From UBA10364 sp049611965 (GTDB lineage: Bacteria; Bacteroidota; Bacteroidia; Flavobacteriales; Schleiferiaceae), in the NCBI GenBank assembly GCA_049611965.1, contig JBMZBC010000004.1, positions 39,550 to 103,549 on the forward strand: a stretch of DNA of 64,000 bases, written 5' to 3'. A program made the translations under genes and the position numbers. Shown in pieces: positions 52,116 to 60,651 of the stretch. The notes beneath the pieces were generated by a model that was given only the letters and a program-made list of their open reading frames with translations, did no database searches and was not told the DNA's origin. The stretch's first letter is position 1. Every line of letters begins with the position of its first letter.

Positions 52116-53994
52116 CCAAAAATTGGACGCAAAAAACCTTCTTTCGGTACACAAAATAAGCAAGTCCTACGGCATTAAAACGCTGTACAAGGACATCACC
52201 TTTGGTATTCATGAGGGTGAGAAAATTGCCATTGTTGCTAAAAATGGCGCGGGTAAAAGTACTTTAATGAATACGCTGATGGACCCCGCCATCGCAGATA
52301 CGGGAGAGGTTACCTTCCGCAAAGGGATTAAGATTCGCTACCTGAGCCAGCAACCCTCTTTTGAAAACGGACAGACCGTTCGTGAGATTCTCTACCAAAG
52401 TGAACATCCCGGTCTTGATGCCTTGCGGGACTATGAAGCCATCCTCGCCTCGGGCGAAACTGAGGGGATGCAGGCGGCCCTCGACAAAGTTGAGGCCACA
52501 GGGGGATGGCACCTCGAGGGCCGCATCCAAGAGATGCACGGCCGAATGAATCTACCGGACATGGACCGTACCGTAGACCATTTTTCAGGAGGAGAGATCA
52601 AGCGTCTTGCCATGGCGCAACTCTTTATTGAAGAGCCGGACCTAATTCTGATGGACGAGCCCACCAACCACTTGGATTTGGACATCATTGAATGGCTGGA
52701 GGAGTATTTGATCAATTACAAGGGCGCCCTTTTGATGATCACGCACGACCGCTACTTTTTAGAGCGCGTATGTGGAACCATCTATGAACTGGAAAACCTT
52801 CAGTTTTACAAGTACGAGGGGAATTACAGTTATTATTTGGAACAGAAGGAGGCGCGCGAAGCCAACGAGGCGGCCAATCTGCACAAGACCAAACAGTTGT
52901 TTAAGAAAGAGCTGGATTGGATGCGCAGAACACCGAGCGCGCGGACGGGAAAAGCCAAGGATAGAATAGACCGATTCAAGGACGTTAAGAAGGCAGCGAA
53001 GAAACGCATCGACGACAGAGAAGTAACCCTGGAATTGAACGCGCAGCGCTTGGGCGGAAAGATTTTGGAGCTTCACAAGGTGGCCAAAAGCTTCCCAGAT
53101 AAGTTGTTGATCGAACAGTTCAATTACATTTTCAAGAAAGGCGAACGGATCGGTATTGTGGGGCCTAACGGAAGTGGAAAGTCAACGCTGTTGAAAATGA
53201 TCATGGGAGAATTGGCCCCAGATAAAGGAAAAATAGTCACTGGGGATACTGTGGTTTTTGGTCATTATACCCAAGACGGCATCGTGAATAAGGACGACCT
53301 CAAGGTGATCGAGGTGGTGCAAGAGATTGGGGAGTACATTACACTAAAGAAGGGCCAGAAATTGACCGCTTCGCAGCTGTGTGAGCGCTTTTTATTCGAT
53401 AGCCACCAGCAGTATTCCTACGTTAGTACTTTGAGTGGCGGGGAGCGTCGCCGATTGTTCTTACTCACCATCTTAATGAAGAACCCGAACTTCCTCATTC
53501 TCGATGAGCCAACCAATGATCTAGATATTCTCACCCTTCAAGCCTTGGAGAGCTTTTTAGAAGAATATTCAGGTTGTTTGCTCGTGGTCAGTCACGACCG
53601 TTATTTCTTGGATAAATTGTGTGACCACCTCTTTGTCTTCGAAGGCGGCGGACGCATTAGAGATTTTAACGGGCGCTACTATGAGTGGCGCGAGGAGCAA
53701 AAGCGTATTGACGCCATACGCACATCGGTAACGAAAGAGGTGCCGAAGGAAGAACCCAAGAAGGAAAAGGTCAAGACCAAGCTCAGCTATATGGAAAAGC
53801 GGGAGTGGGACGAGTTGCCCGGACAGATTGAGGCATTGGAAGCCCGCAGGGATGCACTGAATGCAGTTTTCGAAGGAACCGAGCAAGATCCGGAAGAAGT
53901 AGCAACGGCTGCTGAGGAGATAAAGGAAGTATTGGCTGAATTGGACGAAAAGGAAATGAGGTGGCTCGAACTCAGCGAGTTTGACTACGAATAG
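52102..53994 (+). CDS. ABC-F family ATPase, Uup type
   Basis: 630 residues from ATG 52102 inside the cytochrome 3' end. Two ATPase domains: Walker A AKNGAGKST and GPNGSGKST; signatures FSGGEIKRLAMAQ and LSGGERRRLFLL; Walker B ILMDEPTNHLD and LILDEPTNDLD. The linker between them is the ABC-F P-site region. The C-terminal ~80 residues form a charged coiled coil, as in Uup. Such proteins act on the ribosome or at branched DNA; no transport role. Confidence 0.9.
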   Translation: MNKSSQKLDAKNLLSVHKISKSYGIKTLYKDITFGIHEGEKIAIVAKNGAGKSTLMNTLMDPAIADTGEVTFRKGIKIRYLSQQPSFENGQTVREILYQSEHPGLDALRDYEAILASGETEGMQAALDKVEATGGWHLEGRIQEMHGRMNLPDMDRTVDHFSGGEIKRLAMAQLFIEEPDLILMDEPTNHLDLDIIEWLEEYLINYKGALLMITHDRYFLERVCGTIYELENLQFYKYEGNYSYYLEQKEAREANEAANLHKTKQLFKKELDWMRRTPSARTGKAKDRIDRFKDVKKAAKKRIDDREVTLELNAQRLGGKILELHKVAKSFPDKLLIEQFNYIFKKGERIGIVGPNGSGKSTLLKMIMGELAPDKGKIVTGDTVVFGHYTQDGIVNKDDLKVIEVVQEIGEYITLKKGQKLTASQLCERFLFDSHQQYSYVSTLSGGERRRLFLLTILMKNPNFLILDEPTNDLDILTLQALESFLEEYSGCLLVVSHDRYFLDKLCDHLFVFEGGGRIRDFNGRYYEWREEQKRIDAIRTSVTKEVPKEEPKKEKVKTKLSYMEKREWDELPGQIEALEARRDALNAVFEGTEQDPEEVATAAEEIKEVLAELDEKEMRWLELSEFDYE

Positions 53995-54031
53995 CTATTT
54001 TTAAGCCTCCTAACCAACCTAAAGGACCCAT

Positions 54032-54724
54032 ATGCCAACCACAGATGCCATTCTCCAATTGCGCGGCATCACGCGCGATTTCAAATTAGGTGCGCAAACC
54101 GTACATGTCTTGAAAGGCATTGATCTTGATATTTCAAAAAACGAATACGTGGCCTTGATGGGCCCCTCTGGTTCTGGGAAGTCTACCTTAATGAATTTGC
54201 TGGGTTGTTTGGATACACCTACCAGGGGTAGCTACGAGCTGAACGGTACCGACGTTAGCTCACTGAACGACAATGCACTGGCAGAGATTCGCAACAGCGA
54301 AATCGGCTTTGTCTTCCAAACCTTTAATCTTCTACCCCGCTCAACAGCACTTGAAAACGTTGCTCTACCGTTGGTGTATGCAGGATTAAGCAAGGAAGAA
54401 CGCTTGTCGCGAGCAGCAGAAGTTTTAGAACAAGTAGGTCTTGCCGACCGAATGGACCACCGTCCCAACCAACTTTCGGGGGGCCAGCGCCAGCGTGTAG
54501 CCGTAGCAAGAGCCTTGGTGAACAAGCCTGCCCTTATTCTAGCCGATGAACCTACGGGTAACTTGGATTCTAAGACGTCCATTGAAATCATGAAGCTCTT
54601 CGACGACATCCAAGCAGCCGGGAACACTGTGGTGCTCGTTACTCACGAAGAAGATATCGCACAACACGCGAAGCGCGTGATCCGTTTGGTCGACGGAAAC
54701 ATAGATTCAGATACTACTAAATAA
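54032..54724 (+). CDS. ABC transporter ATPase, MacB/LolD type
   Basis: 230 residues. Walker A GPSGSGKST, Q-loop FVFQTFNL, signature LSGGQRQRVAVAR, Walker B LILADEPTGNLDS. The size and ENVALPLVYAG text fit the LolD/MacB/FtsE group. No permease is adjacent; the LolC/E-like protein at 5.8 kb is a candidate partner (inference). The S9 peptidase gene follows after 6 bp. Confidence 0.87.
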   Translation: MPTTDAILQLRGITRDFKLGAQTVHVLKGIDLDISKNEYVALMGPSGSGKSTLMNLLGCLDTPTRGSYELNGTDVSSLNDNALAEIRNSEIGFVFQTFNLLPRSTALENVALPLVYAGLSKEERLSRAAEVLEQVGLADRMDHRPNQLSGGQRQRVAVARALVNKPALILADEPTGNLDSKTSIEIMKLFDDIQAAGNTVVLVTHEEDIAQHAKRVIRLVDGNIDSDTTK

Positions 54725-54730
54725 CCCCAA

Positions 54731-56866
54731 ATGAAAAAGTACTTCATTTTAACCGCGGCATTATTGGTCTCGTTGACCAGTTTTGCCCAAACAACGCTTA
54801 CGCTTCAAGATGCCGTTCTAAATGGCCGTAAGTACTACCCACAAGGATTGATTTTACCACAATGGGTACCTGGCAGCGACAGCTATTCCCATGTAGTCGA
54901 CGGCTACCAAGGCTTGGCCATTGTTGATGCCGTAAGTGGTGAAGAAACAGGCCGTGTATCTGCAGGCGAGATCAATGAAGCTTTGGCCGATTTTGATACA
55001 AAAATTGGCGGTACTTGGATGCTCAATTGGTCTGAAGACGGCCAAAATGTACACTTCACCCAGAAGGGCCACTTGTTCACTTATAATGTAGAATCAAAAG
55101 AGGCTTCCTCGCTCTTTAGTATGGCTGAAGGTGCTGGAAATGTTCACCTTTCTTCGGCTTTAAATGCTGCCTATACCGTGGATAACAACGTCTATGTCAA
55201 CTGGAGTGAAGACGGAAGTATGCAACAAGTGACCTTCCACGAGGATGCTAATATTGTTGCTGGCCAGGCAATCGCCCGCAGTGAATTTGGTATTACAGAA
55301 GGGTTGTTTTGGAACGAGAACGGTGATGCCATTGCGTTCTACGAGAAAAATGAATCGGCTGTATCAAATTACCCGCTTTTAGATATTGAATCTACGCCAG
55401 GTTCGCTGCGCGAGATCAAATACCCAATGGCGGGGCAAGGTTCAGAGTACGCCAGGGTAGGCGTCCTGCACAAAGGCAAGAAGAAAGCAGTATACCTAGA
55501 GACGGACGGCATCGAGCACGACCAATACCTGACTAACCTAAGCTGGTCGCCGGACGGTAAAACCATTGTCTTGGCCATCGTTAACCGTGCGCAAAACAAC
55601 TATGACGTGGTCGCTTTCAATGCGAAAAATGGAAAGCGCGGTGCAACGCTCTTTAGCATTAGCAATGATAAGTGGGCTGAACCAGAATTCCCTGCGTATT
55701 GGGTGAGCAATAAGGAGTTTGTTTGGTTAAGCGAGCGCGACGGTTTCATGAATCTTTATCTGTTCAACACGAAGGGCACTTTGGTGCGTCAATTGACTAA
55801 AAATGAATTTGTCGCCACAGGGATTGTAGGCCGCAGTAAGAGTGGGGATGTTCTATTTACCGCAACCGGCGAAGACCCTAGAGAATCGCACCTGTTTAGC
55901 GTGAGCCTCAAAGGCAAGCAAAAGCAACTAACTACAGAAAGTGGTGTTCACAACCCTACCGTACAAGACGGTGGCAGCTACTTTATCACAAGCTACTCGT
56001 CGGTAAACACTCCTGCTACGACAGCATTGTCGTCTGTTTCAGGCAAGACAGTGAGGACTTTGGCCGAAGCTAAAGATCCCTTTGAAGGAACGAACATTCG
56101 CAAGCCGGAACTCGGAAGTATTGCGGGGCCTGACGGTTCTACACTTTATACTAGAATGTACAAGCCGTTCGATTTTGACCCGTCGAAGAAATACCCTGTA
56201 CTGGTTTACGTCTACGGCGGCCCTCATGCGCAGATGGTCACCAACCGATGGAACGGTGGCGGTCCGTTTTGGATGAATGAATTTGCCAACCGCGGATACA
56301 TTGTTTTCACCCTCGACAACCGAGGCTCTGCACATCGCGGGACGGCATTCGAACAGCAGATTCACCGTCAGCTTGGAACCGTTGAAATGGAGGACCAATT
56401 GGCCGGCGTTGAATACCTAAAATCTCTGCCATACATCGATGGAAATCGCATGGCCGTACACGGCTGGAGCTATGGTGGTTTTATGACTACCTCTTTAATG
56501 CTCCGTCAGCCAGGTATCTTTAAAGCCGGCGTTGCTGGTGGACCGGTAACCGATTGGAAATACTACGAAGTGATGTACGGCGAACGCTACATGGACCGCC
56601 CCGAAGAAAATGTAGACGGCTATGCTGCCAACAGACTCCACAACCACGTAGAAAACTTGGAAGGCGACCTCCTGCTCATCCATGGAACAGTGGATGATGT
56701 AGTGGTGATGCAACACAACCTAAGCTTGGTGAAAGCCTTCATCGATGCGGGTGTACAAATGGATTTCTTCCCGTACCCAATGCATCCGCACAACGTACGC
56801 GGTAAAGACAGGCTCCACTTGATGACCAAAGTTTTGGACTACGTGGAGGAGAGTTTAGAGAAATAA
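54731..56866 (+). CDS. S9 family dipeptidyl peptidase (DPP IV type)
   Basis: 711 residues with a signal peptide (ending SLTSFAQ). An N-terminal propeller (DPPIV_N) with LQDAVLNGRKYYP-style start and repeated SWSPDGK blades precedes an alpha/beta-hydrolase domain. The catalytic Ser is in GWSYGGFMT, the Asp in HGTVDDVV and the His in MHPHNVRG. It removes dipeptides, usually X-Pro, from peptides. Probably periplasmic or outer-membrane. It is next to a Kazal lipoprotein and an S46 peptidase. Confidence 0.9.
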   Translation: MKKYFILTAALLVSLTSFAQTTLTLQDAVLNGRKYYPQGLILPQWVPGSDSYSHVVDGYQGLAIVDAVSGEETGRVSAGEINEALADFDTKIGGTWMLNWSEDGQNVHFTQKGHLFTYNVESKEASSLFSMAEGAGNVHLSSALNAAYTVDNNVYVNWSEDGSMQQVTFHEDANIVAGQAIARSEFGITEGLFWNENGDAIAFYEKNESAVSNYPLLDIESTPGSLREIKYPMAGQGSEYARVGVLHKGKKKAVYLETDGIEHDQYLTNLSWSPDGKTIVLAIVNRAQNNYDVVAFNAKNGKRGATLFSISNDKWAEPEFPAYWVSNKEFVWLSERDGFMNLYLFNTKGTLVRQLTKNEFVATGIVGRSKSGDVLFTATGEDPRESHLFSVSLKGKQKQLTTESGVHNPTVQDGGSYFITSYSSVNTPATTALSSVSGKTVRTLAEAKDPFEGTNIRKPELGSIAGPDGSTLYTRMYKPFDFDPSKKYPVLVYVYGGPHAQMVTNRWNGGGPFWMNEFANRGYIVFTLDNRGSAHRGTAFEQQIHRQLGTVEMEDQLAGVEYLKSLPYIDGNRMAVHGWSYGGFMTTSLMLRQPGIFKAGVAGGPVTDWKYYEVMYGERYMDRPEENVDGYAANRLHNHVENLEGDLLLIHGTVDDVVVMQHNLSLVKAFIDAGVQMDFFPYPMHPHNVRGKDRLHLMTKVLDYVEESLEK

Positions 56867-56871
56867 ACCAC

Positions 56872-56901
56872 AAAAAAGCCCGGCTGCGCCGGGCTTTTTT
56901 T
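56872..56901. terminator. Bidirectional terminator between DPP IV and Kazal genes
   Basis: AGCCCGGC-TGC-GCCGGGCT, flanked by six A on the left and seven T on the right. It can serve both converging genes. Confidence 0.87.
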
Positions 56902-56905
56902 ATGC

Positions 56906-57115
56906 TTAAGGACACCTTACATAATCGTCCTCGCCGTAGCCGTCACAAGCAGCCATACATGGATTTCCGTAACGGTAACGCACCCCATTGACCCTCACGC
57001 AAACTGGATCGTATTCCATGGTGCAAATGCAATTGGGATCGGCGGGAACTGCATTGACAGTTTTTACTGCGCAGCCGGACAGGACGATTCCAAAAAGGAG
57101 AACTACATATTTCAT
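56906..57115 (-). CDS. Small Kazal-domain lipoprotein
   Basis: 69 residues. Signal MKYVVLLFGIVLSGC with lipid Cys15. The mature part has six Cys (29, 31, 39, 53, 57, 68) spaced as in an atypical Kazal domain: CxC, EYDPVC, YGNPCMAAC, and a last Cys. Kazal proteins inhibit serine proteases. It lies between an S9 and an S46 serine peptidase gene, so control of secreted proteases is a natural idea, but the reactive-site residue cannot be matched to a target. Its promoter shares bases with the terminator of the S46 gene. Confidence 0.78.
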   Translation of the reverse strand: MKYVVLLFGIVLSGCAVKTVNAVPADPNCICTMEYDPVCVRVNGVRYRYGNPCMAACDGYGEDDYVRCP

Positions 57116-57119
57116 GCTC

Positions 57120-57127
57120 TAAATATA
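57120..57127 (-). promoter_or_regulatory. -7-like box TATATTTA at N4 from the Kazal gene
   Basis: Minus-strand TATATTTA (last base differs from consensus), then GAGC, then the ATG. It lies in the T-rich tail after the S46 terminator hairpin. Confidence 0.35.
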
Positions 57128-57129
57128 AA

Positions 57130-57158
57130 ACCCCCCGCTCGCGATGCGAGCGGGGGGT
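57130..57158 (-). terminator. Terminator of the S46 peptidase gene
   Basis: ACCCCCCGCTCGC pairs perfectly with GCGAGCGGGGGGT around GAT, followed on the minus strand by TTTTATATTT. A 14-base palindrome TTTGGGATCCCAAA lies at 57167-57180 just before it. Confidence 0.85.
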
Positions 57159-57183
57159 CTGAAAATTTTGGGATCCCAAAGGC

Positions 57184-59358
57184 TTATTTACGACGCTTCT
57201 TGCGCTTTTTCTTGCCTTTCACAATAGTCATCTCGTCAATGAGGTGGCTTGCACCTGCATACTTGTCAATGATGAATAAAGTGTAACGAATATCAACTGA
57301 GATGGTACGTTGGAGCTGGTCTTCGAAGAAGATGTCGCCCGACATTGCTTCCCAGTTACCATCAAAGGCAGTACCAATAAGCTCACCATTACCATTAATT
57401 ACTGGAGAACCTGAGTTACCACCAGTGATATCGTTGTTCGAAATGAAGTTCACGATTAGATCGCCATTCTCATCAGCGTACTGACCGTAATCTTTAGCAT
57501 TGTATAGCTCTTTCAAACGAGCAGGAACGATAAACTCATCATTCGTTGGGTCTTCCTTCTGCATTACACCGTCTAGGGTAGTTATGTAGTCATAGTGTAC
57601 AGCATCTTGTGGGTCATAAGACCCTACAACACCCCAAGTCATACGCAACGTAGAGTTCGCATCCGGTGCGAATACTTTCTCTGGCATCGCTTGACGGAGG
57701 CCGTCGGTAAACAGGCGGTAACCCTTTTCCATTTTTTCGCTTACCTCTGCATTGCCACCTTGCGAAGCAAAGTACGCGGCAATGAACGACGAAGCTACTT
57801 TACCTCCCATATCTTCCGATAGGGCGTCAAAGTCCATAGTTTCCAACCACGCTTCAAGCGCTTCCTTAGAAGCATAAATACTGTTGTCATAAACATCATT
57901 TACAAGGACGCTTAGATCACCGCCCATGCTATCACGAACCTCAGCAAAAATGCTTGGCTGCTGGTCTGCAGAAACGTTTTCCATCCACATGCCCCAAAGC
58001 GCCTGAGCCAACTTACGATCGACATCTGCTTGGTACTCACTGAAGTGGTCCGTTGCATATTCCAGAACATTTTGCTTGTCTACGTCCAACTCTTCCGAGC
58101 TCTCCAAAGCACCAAGCATTCTGTTTAGTCGGAAAGCATACAACGGCAAAGAAGCACCGCGTATACCGCCTTCCATAAGGTACACTTGACCTTTTACCGT
58201 GGCATCAGTTGCAGCATACGCTTCATCCAATAGATCCAAAGCTCCGGCATATTCCACACGACTTTCATCGGCATTTGCCCAAGCGAGGTATGTCGCTTCA
58301 ATAGCCTCTTTCTTCGCTTTCACGCGGTTTTTCTTCAACTGCTCAGTCTGACCAATGAAGTACTTCCAGTAGTTGGCAGTAGACGCATAGTTCGATGCCA
58401 ATGCGATACGCACTGCATCATCCGCATCCATAGCCTCTTTCATGATGGCCAATTTCTGTGCGCGAATCTCAACCACTGTAGGGTTGTATAGGTTGATTGC
58501 TTGCTCTATACCTGTTGAAGTCAAGAAGCGGTCTGTAGAACCTGGGAATCCAAATACCATAGAGAAGTCGCCTTCCTGAACACCGTTCAAGCTTACCGGT
58601 AGGTGGTGCTTAGGCGTCAACGGAACGTTATCAGCGCTAACATCAGCAGGGTTTCCTTCAGCATCTGCATAGATGCGGAACATAGAGAAGTCACCAGTGT
58701 GACGCGGCCACATCCAGTTATCAGTATCGCCACCGTATTTACCTACGCTGCTAGGTGGAGCACCTACCAAGCGAACGTCCTTGTAGGTATTGAATACGAA
58801 CAAGTAGTACTCATTGTTGTGGAAGAAGCTACGTACGTAAGCATTGTGTTTTGTACCCTCAGTTGCTTCTTTAGCAAGCGCTGCTCCCACTTCTCTTGCC
58901 TTGGCTGCACGCTGCGCTTCCGTCATATCGTCGGTCAATTCCGCCAATACTTTATCGGTAACATCCTCCATGCGTACAAGGATAGCGGCAGTAAGCCCCG
59001 GATTCGTGCGCTCCTCTTCGCGAGTCATCGCCCAGAAGCCGTCTGTTAGGTAATCGTTTTCTACTGTAGAATGTGAACGGATGGCATCATAACCACAGTG
59101 GTGATTAGTGAGCATCAATCCCTGGTCTGAGATGATCTCGCCAGTACAGAATCCGCCCAAAGAAACAATCGCATCTTTGATAGACGCATTGTTGATGTCG
59201 TACAATTCTTCTGCGGTTAGGTTTAGACCATTGGCCTGCATGTCGGCCATATTCAAACGCTTGATGAGCATTGGCAACCACATTCCTTCGTGCGCCGAAG
59301 AAACAGTCGTGCTCAACACCAACGATAGCGTCAAAAAGCCAGCAATAAATCTTTTCAT
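57184..59358 (-). CDS. S46 family dipeptidyl peptidase, DPP7-like, with basic tail
   Basis: 724 residues with a signal peptide (ending VSSAHE). The chymotrypsin-like double barrel has His in LTNHHCGYD, and Ser in GGNSGSPVING. Eighteen residues after that Ser is Gly (AFDGNW), the position that is Gly in DPP7 (broad, hydrophobic P1) and Arg in DPP11 (acidic P1), so DPP7 is more likely. The C-terminus is KGKKKRKKRRK, a strongly basic tail I would not expect on this family. Periplasmic peptide processing is the expected role. Confidence 0.9.
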   Translation of the reverse strand: MKRFIAGFLTLSLVLSTTVSSAHEGMWLPMLIKRLNMADMQANGLNLTAEELYDINNASIKDAIVSLGGFCTGEIISDQGLMLTNHHCGYDAIRSHSTVENDYLTDGFWAMTREEERTNPGLTAAILVRMEDVTDKVLAELTDDMTEAQRAAKAREVGAALAKEATEGTKHNAYVRSFFHNNEYYLFVFNTYKDVRLVGAPPSSVGKYGGDTDNWMWPRHTGDFSMFRIYADAEGNPADVSADNVPLTPKHHLPVSLNGVQEGDFSMVFGFPGSTDRFLTSTGIEQAINLYNPTVVEIRAQKLAIMKEAMDADDAVRIALASNYASTANYWKYFIGQTEQLKKNRVKAKKEAIEATYLAWANADESRVEYAGALDLLDEAYAATDATVKGQVYLMEGGIRGASLPLYAFRLNRMLGALESSEELDVDKQNVLEYATDHFSEYQADVDRKLAQALWGMWMENVSADQQPSIFAEVRDSMGGDLSVLVNDVYDNSIYASKEALEAWLETMDFDALSEDMGGKVASSFIAAYFASQGGNAEVSEKMEKGYRLFTDGLRQAMPEKVFAPDANSTLRMTWGVVGSYDPQDAVHYDYITTLDGVMQKEDPTNDEFIVPARLKELYNAKDYGQYADENGDLIVNFISNNDITGGNSGSPVINGNGELIGTAFDGNWEAMSGDIFFEDQLQRTISVDIRYTLFIIDKYAGASHLIDEMTIVKGKKKRKKRRK

Positions 59359-59389
59359 GCTTGATTGTTTGGGTTAGTTCAATAAAAAA

Positions 59390-59415
59390 GAGCCCTGCCT
59401 ACTCAGGCAGAGCTC
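59390..59415 (-). terminator. Terminator after odhB
   Basis: GAGCTCTGCCT and AGGCAGGGCTC pair with one mismatch around GAGT on the minus strand, followed by TTTTTTATT. It ends the odhA-odhB operon before the S46 gene. Confidence 0.75.
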
Positions 59416-59440
59416 TCAAATATACGTTATTCGTGTCCAA

Positions 59441-60640
59441 TTATAGGCCCAAAGCCTTGCGAGCATCACCGCCCATCAAGATTTCTTCAGGGTTCTCTAA
59501 CGCCTCTTTAATCGCCACCAATGTACCTACACTTTCACGACCGTCAATCACGCGATGGTCGTAGCTCAGTGCCACATACATCATAGGACGGATGACTACT
59601 TCACCGTCCACAGCAACTGGACGTTGAATGATGTTGTGCATTCCTAGGATGGCACTTTGAGGTGGGTTGATAATAGGCGTCGATAGCATCGATCCAAAGA
59701 CACCACCGTTGGTGATGGTAAATGTACCGCCAGTCATCTCATCCAATGTGATTTTACCGTCGCGCACTTTAGTCGCTAATCGACCAATCTCTTTTTCAAC
59801 GCCGGCAAAATCCATAGTTTCAGCATTGCGCAATACCGGTACCATAAGTCCCTTAGGACCACTTACCGCAATACTTACATCCACATAATCGAAGCTCACC
59901 ATGTGATCGCCGTCGATCATGCTGTTGGTCGCAGGATACATCTGCAGCGCACGCGTTGCTGCAAGGGTAAAGAAGCTCATGAAGCCTAATTTTACACCGT
60001 GCTTCTCCACGAATTCATTCTTGTATTTATTGCGCAAATCAAAGATTGGCTTCATGTCGACCTCGTTGAAGGTCGTCAACATAGCGGTCTCGTTCTTCAC
60101 GGTCACCAAACGGCTGGCAAGCTTACGGCGAAGGCTACTCATCTTCTTGCTCGTAGAACCGCGCTCTCCATTACCTGCAGAACCCATTGAAGCAACCGCA
60201 TCAATAACATCCGCCTTGGTAATTCGGCCGTCTTTACCAGTTCCTCTGCTCACTTTAGCACCCGTTTCAGCCATCATCTTCTTCGCTGCAGGACTCGCTG
60301 TTCCCGTCGCATATGTCTCGGCTTGTGGCGCTGCTGGCGCAGCCTTTTCAGCAACTGGTTCTGGATTAGGTGCCGCAGCTGGAGCAGCAGCCCCCTCTGG
60401 ACGAGCGGCAGCTGTATCGATGATACAAACCACTTGACCTACCTCAACCACATCACCCTCTTCGGCTTTGAGGGTGATCACACCTGCTTCCTCAGCAGGT
60501 AACTCTAAAGTTGCCTTATCAGAATCTACCTCGGCGATAGCCTGATCTTTTTCAACGTAATCACCGTCGCTGACCAACCAAGTTGCAATCTCAACTTCTG
60601 TAATCGATTCGCCCGGTGAAGGCACTTTCATTTCTAACAT
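59441..60640 (-). CDS. odhB: 2-oxoglutarate dehydrogenase E2 (dihydrolipoyl succinyltransferase)
   Basis: 399 residues. One lipoyl domain (VDSDKATLELPAEE with lipoyl-Lys), an Ala/Pro-rich linker, a peripheral-subunit-binding domain (SPAAKKMMAETGAK), and the catalytic domain with ALSYDHRVIDGRE. It succinylates CoA in the TCA cycle. It follows odhA by 11 bp. Confidence 0.94.
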   Translation of the reverse strand: MLEMKVPSPGESITEVEIATWLVSDGDYVEKDQAIAEVDSDKATLELPAEEAGVITLKAEEGDVVEVGQVVCIIDTAAARPEGAAAPAAAPNPEPVAEKAAPAAPQAETYATGTASPAAKKMMAETGAKVSRGTGKDGRITKADVIDAVASMGSAGNGERGSTSKKMSSLRRKLASRLVTVKNETAMLTTFNEVDMKPIFDLRNKYKNEFVEKHGVKLGFMSFFTLAATRALQMYPATNSMIDGDHMVSFDYVDVSIAVSGPKGLMVPVLRNAETMDFAGVEKEIGRLATKVRDGKITLDEMTGGTFTITNGGVFGSMLSTPIINPPQSAILGMHNIIQRPVAVDGEVVIRPMMYVALSYDHRVIDGRESVGTLVAIKEALENPEEILMGGDARKALGL

Positions 60641-60651
60641 ATCTCTAAAAC

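Noticed and set aside
57167..57180. 14-base palindrome TTTGGGATCCCAAA
   Set aside because: It has no T-run of its own, is not near a promoter box and is short enough to be chance. It may extend the terminator region.
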